Origin: Hippophae tibetana
Lineage: Eukaryota; Streptophyta; Magnoliopsida; Rosales; Elaeagnaceae
Reading direction: 5' to 3'
DNA length: 64,000 bases
Assembly (NCBI GenBank): GCA_037013495.1
Contig: CM072809.1
Coordinates: forward strand, 992,001 to 1,056,000
Numbering within the stretch: position 1 is the first letter of the stretch; the number at the start of each line of letters is the position of its first letter. Positions 48,375 through 60,758 of this stretch are shown one piece after another. A program made the translations under genes and the position numbers. Below the pieces are notes generated by a model that worked only from the letters and a program-made list of their open reading frames with translations, was not told where the DNA came from and ran no database searches.

Positions 48375-48767
48375 TTAAAAAACTCGTGCAGCATTGTTTT
48401 GACTGCCATACATTTCCTTGACCGTCTCCCATAGTTGGTATGTAGATTCAAAGTAACTGAATATTTCAACTAATTTACGTTCCATGGAATTTAGGAGCCA
48501 TGACATAACCAGCTGATCCTTACTAAGCCAAGATTCATAGGTTGGTGAGGAAACATCAGGTACTTTGATGCTTCCATTTATGAATCCCAACTTGGACCTT
48601 CCACCTAGAGCCAGAGACACTACTCTTGACCAAGGCAAGTAATTAAACTCATTCAACAAGACTGAGCTTAATCTTTGATTTGGGTTGACATCCACCTCAT
48701 GCATATTCATGAAGGAAAGCACTGATGAACTTTCAGCTTCTGATCCTAGCGGCTTGTCTTCAGCCAT
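48375..48767 (-). pseudogene. Copia 2 gag N-terminus
   Basis: The likely start is the Met at 48767 (MAEDKPLGSEAES). The text has the copia-type gag pattern (LLNEFNYLPWSRVVSLAL, KLGFINGSI, LVMSWLLNSM, TYQLWETVKEMYG). It ends in TAA at 48377-48375 within an ARVF/LKKDI context. The frame reopens immediately and continues into the gag C-terminus, so this is a single nonsense change. Confidence 0.9.
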
Positions 48768-48834
48768 TTCAAAGATTGAAGATGCTAAGATAATAATAAA
48801 ACAGAAGCAAGTTAATTTTCCTGCTCTGATACCA

Positions 48835-49226
48835 TGTTGAAAAAACAAGAAATAACTCTACACAAAAGAGTTCTCTAGTTTGTATTATTTTCTTCATGTT
48901 TTCATTACAATTGTATAGCTATTTATAAGGAAATTTTATTCCTTCAATTACTCTTTAAATTAAACATTTCTTGATTTACTCCTTGAATTAAGCATTCTTT
49001 GTTTACTCCTTGAATTAAGGATTCCTTGTTTTACTCCTTGAATTAAGGATTATTTGTTTTACTCCTTGAATTAAGGATTCCTTGTTTTACTCCTTGAATT
49101 AAGGATTCCTTGTTTTACTCCTTGAATTAAGGATTCCTTGTTTTACTCCTTGAATTAAGGTCCTTGTTTTATTCCTTGAATTAAGGTCCTTATTTTATTC
49201 CTTGAATTAAGGTCTAATATCCAATA
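48835..49226 (-). repeat. 5' LTR of the second copia element, ten 28-bp units
   Basis: 392 bp. Same ends as the 3' LTR. The TATA box is at 48927-48920 (minus). The array of 28-bp units spans about 48951-49215 and has about three more units than the other LTR, which accounts for the 83-bp length difference. Confidence 0.94.
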
Positions 49227-49231
49227 CTATC

Positions 49232-49401
49232 ATCCGATTGATATCTAGTCTAATACAAATGGTGAGCTGACATCTATAGCAAGTCTCTAAAAACAGAAAG
49301 TACAAGTGTTCTGTTTCTATAGGTACAAGCCTAACAATATCATAACAATCTTATTATCTAGCCTAATAATACTTAGAATATCAACCCTGTCATGATCAAT
49401 A
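49232..49401. other. Short gap between copia 2 and the hydrolase stop codon
   Basis: Only 170 bp separates the right target duplication from the stop codon of the hydrolase. It should contain the start of its 3' UTR. Confidence 0.5.
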
Positions 49402-51262
49402 TCAAAAGCCCAAGACAGCTCCAAGAACATCAAGAAATTCAAGATGAGCAGTTAATTGTGGATAATGTCCACTAGTACTGTTTATGATCTCGACCGTTGA
49501 TTTTCCCATCATTTTGTTTTGCATGTAGAATGCAACTGAGTTAGGGACAGTAATATCACCCTTGGTCTGAATTATGGTGCTTGGAGTCTCAACCTTCTCT
49601 AGAACCTGCCTTTGGTCAACGTAAAACACAGTTTTACCTAAAGCCAAAGCAACTTCAGGCCTCATTTTCTTAAAACACTTCCCACAATTTTCAACTGAGA
49701 GAGTATCTTTAGTGTCCACAGCAACTGAAGCAAAGTTTGTAGCCCAATATTGATAGTTTGATTCTATCTTTGAGATTATGTCTTCAATATCTGACTTCTC
49801 AAATCCACCTTCGTAATCTTCTGCATTTAAATACCTATCAAGTAATAACAACAAAACATAATTTAAAGTAACCTTAACTTTTTTTTGGGTAGAGGGTCCA
49901 GGTTAGGTGATTGTTAGTTTTTTTTTAAAATGAGTAATTTGATCTTGTTGTACAAAAAATATTATTATACTATACATATAATTAAAATATTATTATTTAA
50001 ATAAAACTAAAACGGATATTAAAACTAAAAAGATAAATAATAAAGAGAAAAACAACACTAAATTATTGTGTTATTATTAAATGGTAAAAATAATTATTAA
50101 AATAACAACTCTAACATCTATTAAATAAGTTATGTAAAAATTATATGATAAGTTTAATTAAAGAAATGTCATGATTTTATTTTTTTTACTATTTTCTTAA
50201 AAATAATAGAATAAAAAACTTTATTTGTTAAGTACAAGAATAAACAAACTAAAATGAAATAAATTAAAGAACTATTAAGACTTTTTTTAAAATTTTAATA
50301 AACTTCTTAGGCATGAGATCACATAAGTTACTATATGATAGGAGTATTCAAATTAAATAATAAAAAATGGAAGCTCTCTTGTGAACCTAAAAATTCTTTA
50401 CTATATATAATCCATTTCATCATGTAAGCCAAGCATTAAAATACTTGATGGAGAACACCAGGTCGGCGCTGTCTTATTCTTGATTTAGTCATCAATTTTA
50501 AAGAGATTGCTTTCAAAATGAAAAAAAAAAGAACACATTTTTATCAGGAAGGAAAAAAAAAAGGTTTATGAGCTCTTAAAGCAACTATGATAAATATATT
50601 TTCTATTCGGTATAAAAATAATATTTTAAGAGAAAGTGCTTTCAAAAAGAAAATAACATATTTTTGTCATCAGGAAGGAGAAAAGAAAAAAAAGAGTGAA
50701 GCAACTATGACAAATATGTTTTCTATTCGGTACATAAATACATTTTACAGTTAGAAACGCTTTTACAAGTCTCATAAACATAAACAAATAGAAATTTGAA
50801 AACAAAGTATATGAAATAAAAAGGTAATAATAGTATATAGATGAAAACAATAATATTAGTGTATAAGTACCTTGGAGAAGCACAAACGAGAATGAGTCTG
50901 CTAAAGAGCTCAGGTCTCTTAATAGAAGCAATGCATCCAATCATACCAGACATGGAGTGACCAACAAAGATTACTGATTTCAAGTTCAACTCATCTAAAA
51001 GTCTAATTAAGTCATGTGCAAAAGCATCATAAGAAGAGTAGTAGTTTGGATCAAACAGAGTTGGGTCCTCAACAGCTCCTGAAAATGTCCAATCAAAAGC
51101 AACAACTTGATAATGTTGATGAATCAAGTAAGGGATGATTTTGTCCCACACAGATTGATCACCTCCACAACCATGTGCTAGTACTATTGTCTTAGTACTG
51201 CCTTTGCCTAAGATTTTAGTGTTCATGGCACTTGAAAGACTACCCTTTTCTTTTATCACCAT
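49402..51262 (-). CDS. Alpha/beta hydrolase of the D14/KAI2 (RsbQ-like) family, 2 exons
   Basis: Exon 1 is 51262-50871 and exon 2 is 49834-49402, with a GT-AG intron of 1036 bp in phase 2, giving 274 aa (family usual about 265-270). The single intron lies within the conserved ASPRYLN motif. The catalytic triad is complete: S103 in GHSMSG, D224 in QTKGDITVP, H254 in SGHYPQ. The oxyanion region reads AHGCGGDQSVW. D14 and KAI2 are hydrolase-receptors for strigolactones and karrikin-like ligands; the DLK2 branch has less clear roles. Features such as GHSMSG instead of GHSVSA and FDWTFSGAVEDP suggest a divergent member, so I do not assign a ligand. The product is probably cytosolic/nuclear, as no signal peptide is seen. 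A copia element sits just beyond its 3' end. Confidence 0.93.
49855..50870. other. Intron of the D14/KAI2-type hydrolase gene
   Basis: AT-rich. It contains a short internal duplication: AGAAAGTGCTTTCAAAAAGA with GAAGCAACTATGACAAATAT at 50630-50730 resembles 50505-50610. No gene. Confidence 0.6.
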
Positions 51263-51384
51263 ATTGATATATTAATAAAGCTATCTAGCTAGGAAATAAT
51301 TAGGAAAAGCACAAGAGTAAAGATACCGAGAGGAACACTTGATAACTGTGCATGGTATTGTGTGCTCATCAACCCTTTTGGCAT

Positions 51385-51393
51385 CTATTTATA
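51385..51393 (-). promoter_or_regulatory. TATA box of the D14/KAI2-type gene
   Basis: TATAAATAG on the minus strand, about 123 bp upstream of the start codon, a good plant TATA consensus and position. Confidence 0.6.
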
Positions 51394-51399
51394 ATAACG

Positions 51400-54300
51400 A
51401 GGAATTGGTTAGTAGCAAATATTTTGTAAGTTTAATACTTGGTTTAATTGTATAATATATATACTTAATTTTATACATAAATTTTCATTTTTAACGGCTT
51501 TAGTACATGTTTTTTTTTTCTTGTAAAAGTATTAGTTATTAATTTTTCTAAAAATCCAAGCTAATTTAAAATGGATCTAACATTTTATTTATATTTTTTA
51601 CTACTTCATTGAGTATAGATTAATTTATCTTTAAATAAGTCCCATCAAACTTAAAAAAATTTATTGATTTTAACTTATTACATAGATTCGATCTCAAAAT
51701 TTTATTTCTATGATGCCATATAAAAGTATGAATTATCTATTATCTTAAAAATTCAAGTTTATAAGAGGTGAACTTAACATTTAATTTATATTCTTTTAAC
51801 ATTTATAATGTATAAAAGATATATTTTTTTGCATATTTAAAAATGTAATACATGATATATTTTTTTTTCTTAACATAAATTTTTTTTTTTAAAAAGTTAA
51901 AAGTTAAAAGTTGAATAATTGGGTTAGTTAGTAGTAGTATAAAATACATTACTATACAATATTTAATATTATTATTATTAACAAAAAAATACAATAATTA
52001 ATGTATATTGATAGAAAATAAAACTAATTAAAAAAATTATGATCTATTTTTAAAAAAACTATAGCCCACAGAATTATGGCATTCAAACTAAAAAGTTCTG
52101 AGTTATATCCAAAATACCACCTACCCCTCTCCTGCAGAATTTGCTTTTGCCTAAAACATTAAGCTCTGGCTATTAAATGGAATTGGAGAGATTCAATCTC
52201 ACTTGTTTATGAGGATGCAGACACACTTAACCATCTATATGAGAGAAATTTGTGCTATTATTAATTAGTGAGCTTAATGATTATTTTACGTTAAATTATT
52301 TGTATTATTTAATCTTAGATCATAAATAATTTTATTTAATTATTTAATTTTATAAAAAAATGATATTTATCGTAAATTTGTTATCAATTATTATCACGTA
52401 ATTATTATTAATAAATAAAATTGAATATATATAACTATATTCAATTAAAAAATATATCTTAATTATATGATTATGTTTTACTCAATTAACTTTAAAAACA
52501 GAAATAGAGAGATTCTAACATCCAATTTAATAACTAGCTAGAGGGACTTGAATAATGATGATTAGCGTAAAGTAGACAAGTAAAAGATGTAATTATATTT
52601 TGCTTTTTTTAATGTGTGCAGCTTAAGTTTCTAATTGAGTCATCAATCTCGCCTCTGATTTTGCTCGCAGAAGATTAATTAAGTTATAAATTAATTTAGC
52701 CTTTACCCGAATAATGTACATTGTAGGGCCAATTAGGTATTTTGCAAATTGAGTGGTCCTTTTCAAGGAAAGACAAAAAAAAATCTCCCAAATATATGCC
52801 AAGACTAAGAGCACGAACATTTATATTTATAATAATTAAATTATTATTTTAAAAAAATTAATATATGACGATGGTGAAGCCATGATTGTCCACAAAAAGA
52901 AGATGATGAGATGTGCATGATTTGTGGGTTGCGTCGAAATATTGGTACACTGTAGATGACATAGTAGATATTATCCTAATAATTTCTCTTTTTTATAAAT
53001 TTTAAAATAAAATATGATATTTATATTTTTTATTAAATTATCCTAAAAATAAAAAACATGATTAAAATATCGTTTAAATGTTATTATTGTTTAAATATCA
53101 TTTAAGTGTTTTTTTTGTTAAAATATTTTAAATATTATATATATTATTACTAAAATATCAAATAAAAATATCAAAAATATCAATTTTTAATTTATTTTTC
53201 TATTTTTTCTTAATCTTTTTTAACAAACATTTCAATTCAATTTTTTTCTCACTTTTAAAGAAGAGACTATATTCTATTTTTTTTCTTATTTATAGCATAT
53301 TTGTTACACATATTAGTATTTTAAAAAATAAATAATCAATTAAATTTATTTTTATATTATCGATATTTATATATTTATAATAGTTAATACAATTAGATAA
53401 TCTACTTAATTATTTCAAATCTTTTAATTACTAATTCTACTATATTTAAAAATAATAATATATATTTCATTATATAATATTTTAATCAATTAATCAATTT
53501 ATTAATTAATGTAAATATTTAAAAATACATATATCGAATAAAAATTAATTTAAAATATAATAATCGATTACTTTGATGTTTAATAAAGTTTTATAAATTT
53601 TTCATATTTTTGATAGAGTTTCTATAATTTATATGATTTTTTTTCAAAATTATTGTTAACAATAATAATATTTTCGATATTTTTATAAAAATCATACCTC
53701 AACGTCTTAAAAGATATTGATACTTAAAACCTTAACTACAACTAGTCTTGCAACATTTGAGTTAATTAGGAGCTTTTCATTTGAGTTTTCAACTTTTGGT
53801 TGATGATATTATTATGTTACATGATGCAGATGAGAAATTAGCTTTAGTGTATATGAACTTGTGGCATATTTGGAACTCCTACAATGGTATATGATTTATA
53901 GGCCAGATGTAATAGATATTAAGAGAATTAGAAGCCACTACTTATCGAAATATGTGGTTGTTATTTACTAGTGTTTGTTATTGTTTAATTTTCTCAACTT
54001 TGATTTCACGAATATTGTTATCAGCTCTGCTTCTTTAACTTAATTTATATTAAATTATCGATATAACTTATGAATAAAATTAATATTTGTCTATTATGAA
54101 AAAATAAAATAAAAATTCTCATCGTCCAAATATATACGTTATTGCTAAGAACGTCGATGGAAAGAAAACATATATATATACGTTTGGGGTAAGATTCACA
54201 ACTTTTAGCACAAGTAGCTCGGAAAGATCGATAATTAAATTTTTAAACTATTCATATTTTCACATGTCCAAATTGTCGTCGCAACATATGGAATTTTGTT

Positions 54301-55140
54301 TAATTTATTTATTCATATAATTTTATTTATAATTATTAAAATATATATATTTAATTTATTAATTTAAAGTTTCTTTCAATAATCTAATCTAAAAAAATCT
54401 GATTTTTCTATTTATTAAAAAATTCTCTACCATATCTTTTTCCCTACTCCAATTAATTTTCATGTTTTTTTATTAAGGATAAGAATGGATCTGAAAAGTG
54501 GGGTCTGAATATTTAGGAGGGGAGCAGAACCACAGGAAGAGGCAGATGGCAGCCATATATAGCTTGGAATTATTAATTATTTTCGAGGGACGATTAGAAA
54601 TATGTGAGGTTAATATAATTATTTTAATATATATATATATACAAACAACACATACTTAATAAGATTTGATATTTTAGAAAGAAAAAAATATATTTTTTAT
54701 ATTTTAAGATAAAAATAATATAATTATTTTAATAAAAATAAAAATAATATAATTGATGTAAAATATATTTTTAAATAATATATATATATACGAAAAAATG
54801 ATTTGAGAATTGTGACTGCAAAAAGGAGCCATTTGTCGTCATTTGTAATGAGATAAGTCCAAGGCATACCTTTTCCGCATTAAAGCTGCCCTACCCCACC
54901 CACGTTGTTACTTGCCCCAAACAACCCTTAGATTCATGCACTACAATCTATTTATTTATTTTTAAATAATTCCAACGTGTAACATAAACATAAACACAAG
55001 GCTTCACACTCTTGTTGTTATTATTATTATTATTATCAATGTTTTTCTTCTCTCTCATCAACTCTCCTCTTGTTACGTGTAGTCTTTTCTTAAGAAATTT
55101 TTTTCTATACCTTTGGTTATATTATTTTTGTTTATAAATG
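51400..55140. other. AT-rich intergenic DNA, nothing recognised
   Basis: About 3.7 kb without supportable genes. Contains AT-rich text, short TA tracts (54170-54180, 54629-54641) and a (TTA)n tract near 55017-55035. Confidence 0.5.
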
Positions 55141-55141
55141 T

Positions 55142-55168
55142 GATATATATATATATATATATATATAT
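55142..55168. repeat. (AT)13 microsatellite at the end of an LTR-like segment
   Basis: An uninterrupted AT tract adjoining the lower end of the candidate miniature LTR element. Confidence 0.9.
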
Positions 55169-55964
55169 TCATAGCTTAACTCCATCTAAAATAACTCTTA
55201 AAGAATAAGTGTTATCATAAACTTATAAATACAGTAAAAATTCAACACTTAATCAATGTGTAACTTCAATACTTTCTCTCACATCGATTTTTGATCGGGG
55301 ATATGGAGTGCCTCCCCTCACACCGGTGTAGGGTCCATCTACTACAACCGGTCGGGTACCGACCGAGTCACCTAGCTTTGATATCATGAAGAAATTAATA
55401 TTTGAAGAAATAACGTTTTCTTTCGTATATTTTCTTAATTTGTATCGGATATGTACATTATTTATATAGACAAATATCAATTACTATTTCACCAACTATC
55501 ATGATTGAATTACATGGTTTACAGCTGCTTGATAGACACCGTGTATATTGGTAGGCGTTTGGTGTCGGTGCAGTATTTGTTGAATGAGTTGCAATGTTTG
55601 TTGAATTCAACATGTTGAAGTATTTTCTTCTACCCTATTTTTACCAAAATACTCATAATTGTGTTTAGAGTAATATGGTAAAATTAGGTGTGACAAAAAA
55701 CGCTTCAAAAATGATGTTTGTAATTAATATTTGTATGAGTGTTTGAATGATAATTTTTTTCCTCGGAACAAATATTTTCAGAGAAAGAAATCTCTGTTTT
55801 AAAGAACAATTGTTTCAAATTTGTATAAAATAACGACTTGGCTTTAATATCATGAAAAAATCCATAGCCTAACTCACTCCAAAAGAGCTCTTAAAAAATT
55901 AGGATTGCCATAGACTTATAAATACAGCGAAAATCCAACGCTCAATCGATGTGAGACTTAAACA
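55160..55964 (-). mobile_element. Candidate second miniature LTR element, possibly nested
   Basis: On the minus strand an LTR-like segment at 55964-55853 (TGTTTAAGTCTCACATCGAT ... TTTTTTCA) is followed by a primer-binding-like TGATATTAAAGCCAAG. A related segment at 55271 to about 55165 (TATTGAAGTTACACATTGAT ...) is preceded by purine-rich GTGAGAGAAAG. Both share TACTGTATTTATAAGTTTAT-type text. A second primer-binding-like site, TGATATCAAAGCTAGG, occurs at 55386-55371, followed by a GC-rich internal piece (GGTCGGTACCCGACCGG). The 450 bp between the two sites may be an insertion or part of another LTR; it contains a TATA box (TATATAAATAA, about 55470). Confidence 0.5.
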
Positions 55965-55969
55965 ATATT

Positions 55970-58201
55970 ATGTTATAAACATATGTTTTTTTAAATATTA
56001 AAAATTAAAACCTTAAAAATATTGTGATGATAAATTTGTTTTGAATTAAAGATTTTGATCTATTGTTTTCAACAATATAGTGTCATGAAATTTATTATTT
56101 TAAGATATAATAATTAAATTATTAGATTATTAAATTGATCTATTTTCTTTAACAATATGGTGTCACGAAATTTAGTATTCTAAGATATAATAATTAAATT
56201 ATTTAGTTATCAAATTATTTCTCTTCAATTTTTTAAACTTCTAACCCTAGTTTTCTCACAAGTACCTTTTAGGTATGGAAAGTGATTGGAAACGGATGAA
56301 TGTGTCTAAAACCACGTGCTTTTCACATTAGTATTTATCTTTGAAATGAGTCCATGTTCCCATGAACCATAATTATTTAAGCATGTTTTGGGATGAAAAA
56401 AAATATAATAACTGATAGGTTTATTTATGAAAATTAGTCATATTATAAAATAAATGATGATTTGATATTCTAAACTAATAAAATATAATATTAGTATATT
56501 TTAAAAAAAAAATACAAAAAAATTATGCTAGAGCTAGAATAATAAATAAAACATTTTCGTTTATATATATTTTTTAGGAATGAAATTTCCAACTTGATTT
56601 CAAATTAACTAAAAGCACTTTTAAAGTATTTAAGCAATATTAAAAAAAAGTGTAAAATACTTATTTTTATAAGTAATTTTGAAATACTGTTTAATTCTGT
56701 TCTTCTTTTAAAACTTCTACGACACTTCGTACTTTTGTCAAAATGCTTATAACCACGGAACAAAACTGAGCCTTTAATTTATGTTAGAGGTAAAATATTA
56801 TAAATAATATCGTGATAAAATTTATAAAAGTAATAAATATCATCGTTAATAAGTTAAATTTTTTGAGATAAAAAAATCTATGATACCAAAGATTTTACCA
56901 TGCTATCAAAACATTAGTTGATTTAACTAAAATCATTGAGTTTCTAATGAATAAAGATTAATCAATAAGATTCATTAGGACTAGATTTATTACACGTGGT
57001 ACGAGATTATTTATTTTGATATATAACTATAAGTTTAGTACACCGACGATCATAACTTGATATTTTAACGAAAACTCACGATTTTATTTCTAAAAAAAAA
57101 CTCTAAAAACATGTCATGTTATTTAATGAAGTCATCTTTATAAGTAAATTACTACTTAATTTTTTAATTAATTATGAGACATGTGTAGACATGTTCACTT
57201 GAAAACATAAAAAGGAAATTTTAAAAATAAAAAAAATATATAAGTTACCCAATAGAATAAAATATAAACAAAGTAATAATAATAAGAATATTAGTATTAA
57301 TATATTTAATATTAATTAAAAATAATATTATTATAAAATTTATAAAAATAATGGAGGTTACATTCACCATGTTAACATATTTGAAATCGTTGTTATTGAC
57401 TTGTAGAATCTAATACCGACTATTGTGAGAAAGAAAAAATGGATGTCGGCAAATAATGGAAGGAAAAGAGAAAGAAAGAAAAAGGTTCATTTATGGTGAA
57501 TAAAAAAGAAAAGTTAAAGAAAACATTTATATAATATGAATTTGGATGAATAATAGAAATACATAAATTTATAAATATTTTTATATTTATATTATTTAAA
57601 TTTTATTACATATCGTAATATCTAAAAAAATTATTTATTTTTTAATTTTCAAACTAATTAAAATACATAATAAAATATAAAAGATATGAATGTAAAAGAA
57701 TTAAATAATATTAATAAAAATATATAAAATATTAATTTTATTTTTAATAATAAAATTATTATTATTATTAAATAAAATTATCATTAATAATTTTTTTTAT
57801 AATAATAATGAATTATTACCCATAGAATTTGTATGTGGCATGAAACACTGTATGCAGAAATATCTCGAAGCAGGTAAGGTCATTTAAAGGGCGGCTCCTA
57901 TAATAGTTAATATTTGAAATAGTTTGGCTTCATTAATTTCGTCTTAGTACCTTGTTTTTGACTGTTCTTGGAGGAATTTAATTATTATACTTTCGTGTTT
58001 GAATGATATTTCGTCCGACCCCTTCGTGGTCTCCATTGGTTCTCTCAAAATTTACTTAGTTCCCATCAAACCGGTTGCTTTCATTTAACGTCAGTCTATA
58101 AACGCAATCCTCCTTTTAATTTAAAAGAAATTAATTAAAAAATGAATTAGAACAACTTGATTGACTACGAAAGATTTAGATAATATATTGGGTGAATCCT
58201 A

Positions 58202-58233
<32 letters not shown>

Positions 58234-58788
58234 AATAAAAGTATTTTTTCTCCGCTTGTTTATTGTTTCGGTTTATTTTTAAATCTTAAATATCTATTTT
58301 AATGTTTAATGTATAGAGTGATGCGAAATTATTAATAGAAATTAATATTTAATCTTTAGTTTTCATAAGTAAATTCAAAGATAAATAGAGAATTCATATT
58401 CCTAGTATATAAAAAACAACAATATATAGACCATAAATTTACCAGTTAATTACAAGTCGAATTAAGTCTATGGAATGACTTCAAAGTTTATCATCCAACT
58501 TTACAATGGTGAGGAAGAGTAATATGAGCCAGTCACAGAGCCAATAATTTCATTAAAATAATACAATGTACTTCAAAAGCTATGCAGAAGCAATAGATAA
58601 GAGATTTAAACTATAATATCAACTCGTATTTTAAAGATTTGCCTATCTCCGAGAAAAGTGTAATATCTAAGTCCGAGAGATCGGGAGAGGCTCCAAGAGC
58701 TTACTGATCAGTACTGTAGTTCCCACCTAAGTACTAAATTGAATTCAGAAGAACGATCAGAACAAAAACATGTATAGTTTGTAGTGGT
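55970..58788. other. AT-rich intergenic DNA, nothing recognised
   Basis: Short related tracts occur (TTTCTTTAACAATATGGTGTCACGAAATTTA near 56145 repeats text near 56070). A compound (AT)n(AAT)n microsatellite lies at 58198-58238. No gene is supported. Confidence 0.5.
58198..58238. repeat. Compound (AT)n(AAT)n microsatellite
   Basis: About ten AT units followed by about seven AAT/TAA units. Confidence 0.9.
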
Positions 58789-58793
58789 ATTTC

Positions 58794-59060
58794 TGATATA
58801 AAAGAAGTAAAATATTATTGAAAAAGTTACACATATTTTATTCGTAAAATTAGCATATAAATAGATACTATATAAATAGACATGATATAGATAAAGAAAT
58901 AACAAACAAACTGATCACTAACTTAATTTTTTATAAAATAAGACAATTAAAAAATATATTATACGGTCACAAATACACAATCTTTTTAACTAATTAAATC
59001 CCTAAAGATTAGGACAAACTAAGTTACCAAATTTAAATAAATAAATAATAAATATTAACA
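58794..59060 (-). repeat. 3' LTR of the third copia element
   Basis: 267 bp. It shares the CTGATATAAAAGAAGT end and the CCAAATTTAAATAAATAAAT segment with the 5' LTR, but carries extra internal segments, for example around 58975-59020. Confidence 0.93.
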
Positions 59061-59128
59061 CCCTCACTTAAATTGATATCTATAGGGATCAAAATCACTT
59101 TAAGAATAAACAAACTTTAGCAATTTTA

Positions 59129-60758
59129 TTAAGCCTTCCCTTGAACAACATCCTTTGAAGAGCATATCCCAAGCATTCTTCGAAGTTTCACAAAGTCGGT
59201 TTGCTTAAGTGGTTTAGTCATAATATCACCCACCTGATTTTCACTTTTACAGAATACCAAATCAATTATACCATCATTGCAAAGATTACGTAAAAAATGA
59301 TATCTAACATCAATATGCTTACGCCTTCCATGCAAAATTGGATTTTTTGACATCTTGATTGCTGAAATGTTATCACAATGGATTGTTGTTGGACATTGTT
59401 GCCAACTTTGAAGTGTTTCAAGCAATCTCCTCAACCAGATAGCTTGACATGAGGATGAAGCAGCTGCAACAAATTCGGCTTCTGTAGTTGACAAAGTCAC
59501 AATTTGTTGTTTCTTTGATGACCATGATACAGCTTCTGAACTCATCATAAAAACAAAACCAGAAGTACTTTTTCGATCTTCAATATCTCCAGCATAGTCA
59601 CTGTCTAAAAAACCAATCAAACTTGATTTTCCACCATTTTTATAAAATATTCCAAAGTCTGCGGTACCTTTCAAATAACGAAAAATTCTCTTTGTTGATA
59701 AGAGATGAACTTCAGTTGGATTCTCCATGTATCGACTGATTATACCAACATCATGCATAATATCTGGTCTTGTCAACGTTAAATACATGAGGCTCCCAAC
59801 AATTTGCTTGTAAAGAATGGCATTCACTTTTTTTTCTGTTCCATATCTTGTGAGTTTCAGACTAGGTTCAGATGGAGTTAAAACTGGATTGCAATCCTTC
59901 ATTTGGAACCTGTCTAAAATTTCCAGGACATATTTCTTTTGTGAAATAAAGATACCAGCATGAGATTTCACTATTTCAATGCCAAGAAAATAGTACATCA
60001 ACTCCAAATCTGATATTTCAAATTCATTCATCATAGATTTCTTAAAATCAGCTAGCATGACTCCATCATTACTAACATAAATAAGGTCATCAACATATAA
60101 ACATACAATATTTATCTTCCCATCTGCTCCAAATTTAATATAGAGTGTGTGTTCATAAGAACATTTAAGAAAACCTTCTTTAGCAAAGTAAGCATTAATA
60201 CGACTATACCAAGCTCTAGGTGCTTGTTTTAGTCCATATAATGCCTTTTTTAGTTTGTATACCTTGTTTTCGTGACCTTGCTTCATGTATCCCTGAGGTT
60301 GATCTATATACACCTATTCTTCCAATTCCCTATGCAAAAATGGTGACTTTACATCAAGTTGGTAGATAGGCCATGAGTTTTGGGCAATAGTAGATAACAC
60401 CAATCGAATAGTGTCAAGCCTTGCTACTGGAGTGAACACTTCTTTGTAGTCAATGCCAAATTCTTGTTTGTACCCCTTTTGCAACGAGTCGAGCCTTGTA
60501 CTTATCAACTTTTCCATTTTCCTTCAATTTTGTCTTATAAACCCACTTCACACCAATAGTCTTGTGTCCTTTTGGAAGATCAGTCAACTCCCAAGTGTTG
60601 TTCCTTTCAATAGTGAAAATTTCATCATCCATCGCCTTTCGCCATTTTGAATCTTTGACAGCATCTTCAAAAGTTGTAGGATCACAATCTGAAAAAAGAG
60701 CTAAGTAAGTAATTGGATCCTCTGATTGGTCAATTTTAGGTACCTCAAAATCTGTCAT
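59129..60758 (-). pseudogene. Copia 3 reverse transcriptase and RNase H
   Basis: Starts with the pre-RT segment (KWRKAMDDEI, NTWELTDLPKGHKTIGVKWV). It changes frame at a G run (CCCC on plus, 60473-60476) within the KARLVAKG motif. It continues with FTPVARLDTIRLVLS and YQLDVKSPFLH, meets a TAG at 60316-60314, and then stays open for 394 codons. The open part holds YGLKQAPRAWYSRI, the catalytic LYVDDLIYVSND, LTRPDIMHDVGIISRYM, RNase H blocks (GFLDSDYAGDIEDRKSTSGF, TTEAEFVAAASS, DNISAIKMSKNP) and a terminal IMTKPLKQTDF. Its final stop is at 59129. Confidence 0.92.

Larger units (their letters stand above)
44119..49226 (-). mobile_element. Nearly intact Ty1/copia retrotransposon, minus strand
   Basis: 5108 bp, bounded by LTRs 44119-44427 (3') and 48835-49226 (5') and flanked by the exact target duplication CTATC (44114-44118 and 49227-49231). 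The primer-binding site TGGTATCAGAG lies at 48834-48824 (minus) and the polypurine tract GAGGGGGAG at 44436-44428 (minus). The internal region codes gag, protease, integrase, reverse transcriptase and RNase H in copia order. Only three small lesions interrupt it. The LTRs are almost identical outside their internal repeat array, indicating a recent insertion. Both LTRs begin TATTGG instead of the expected TG. Confidence 0.96.

Noticed and set aside
44119..49226. CRISPR-like regularly spaced 28-bp repeats in the LTRs
   Set aside because: The units are directly adjacent without unique spacers and lie in retrotransposon LTRs of a plant.
55253..55480. 75-codon minus-strand frame
   Set aside because: It crosses the internal region of the miniature LTR candidate and has no protein resemblance.
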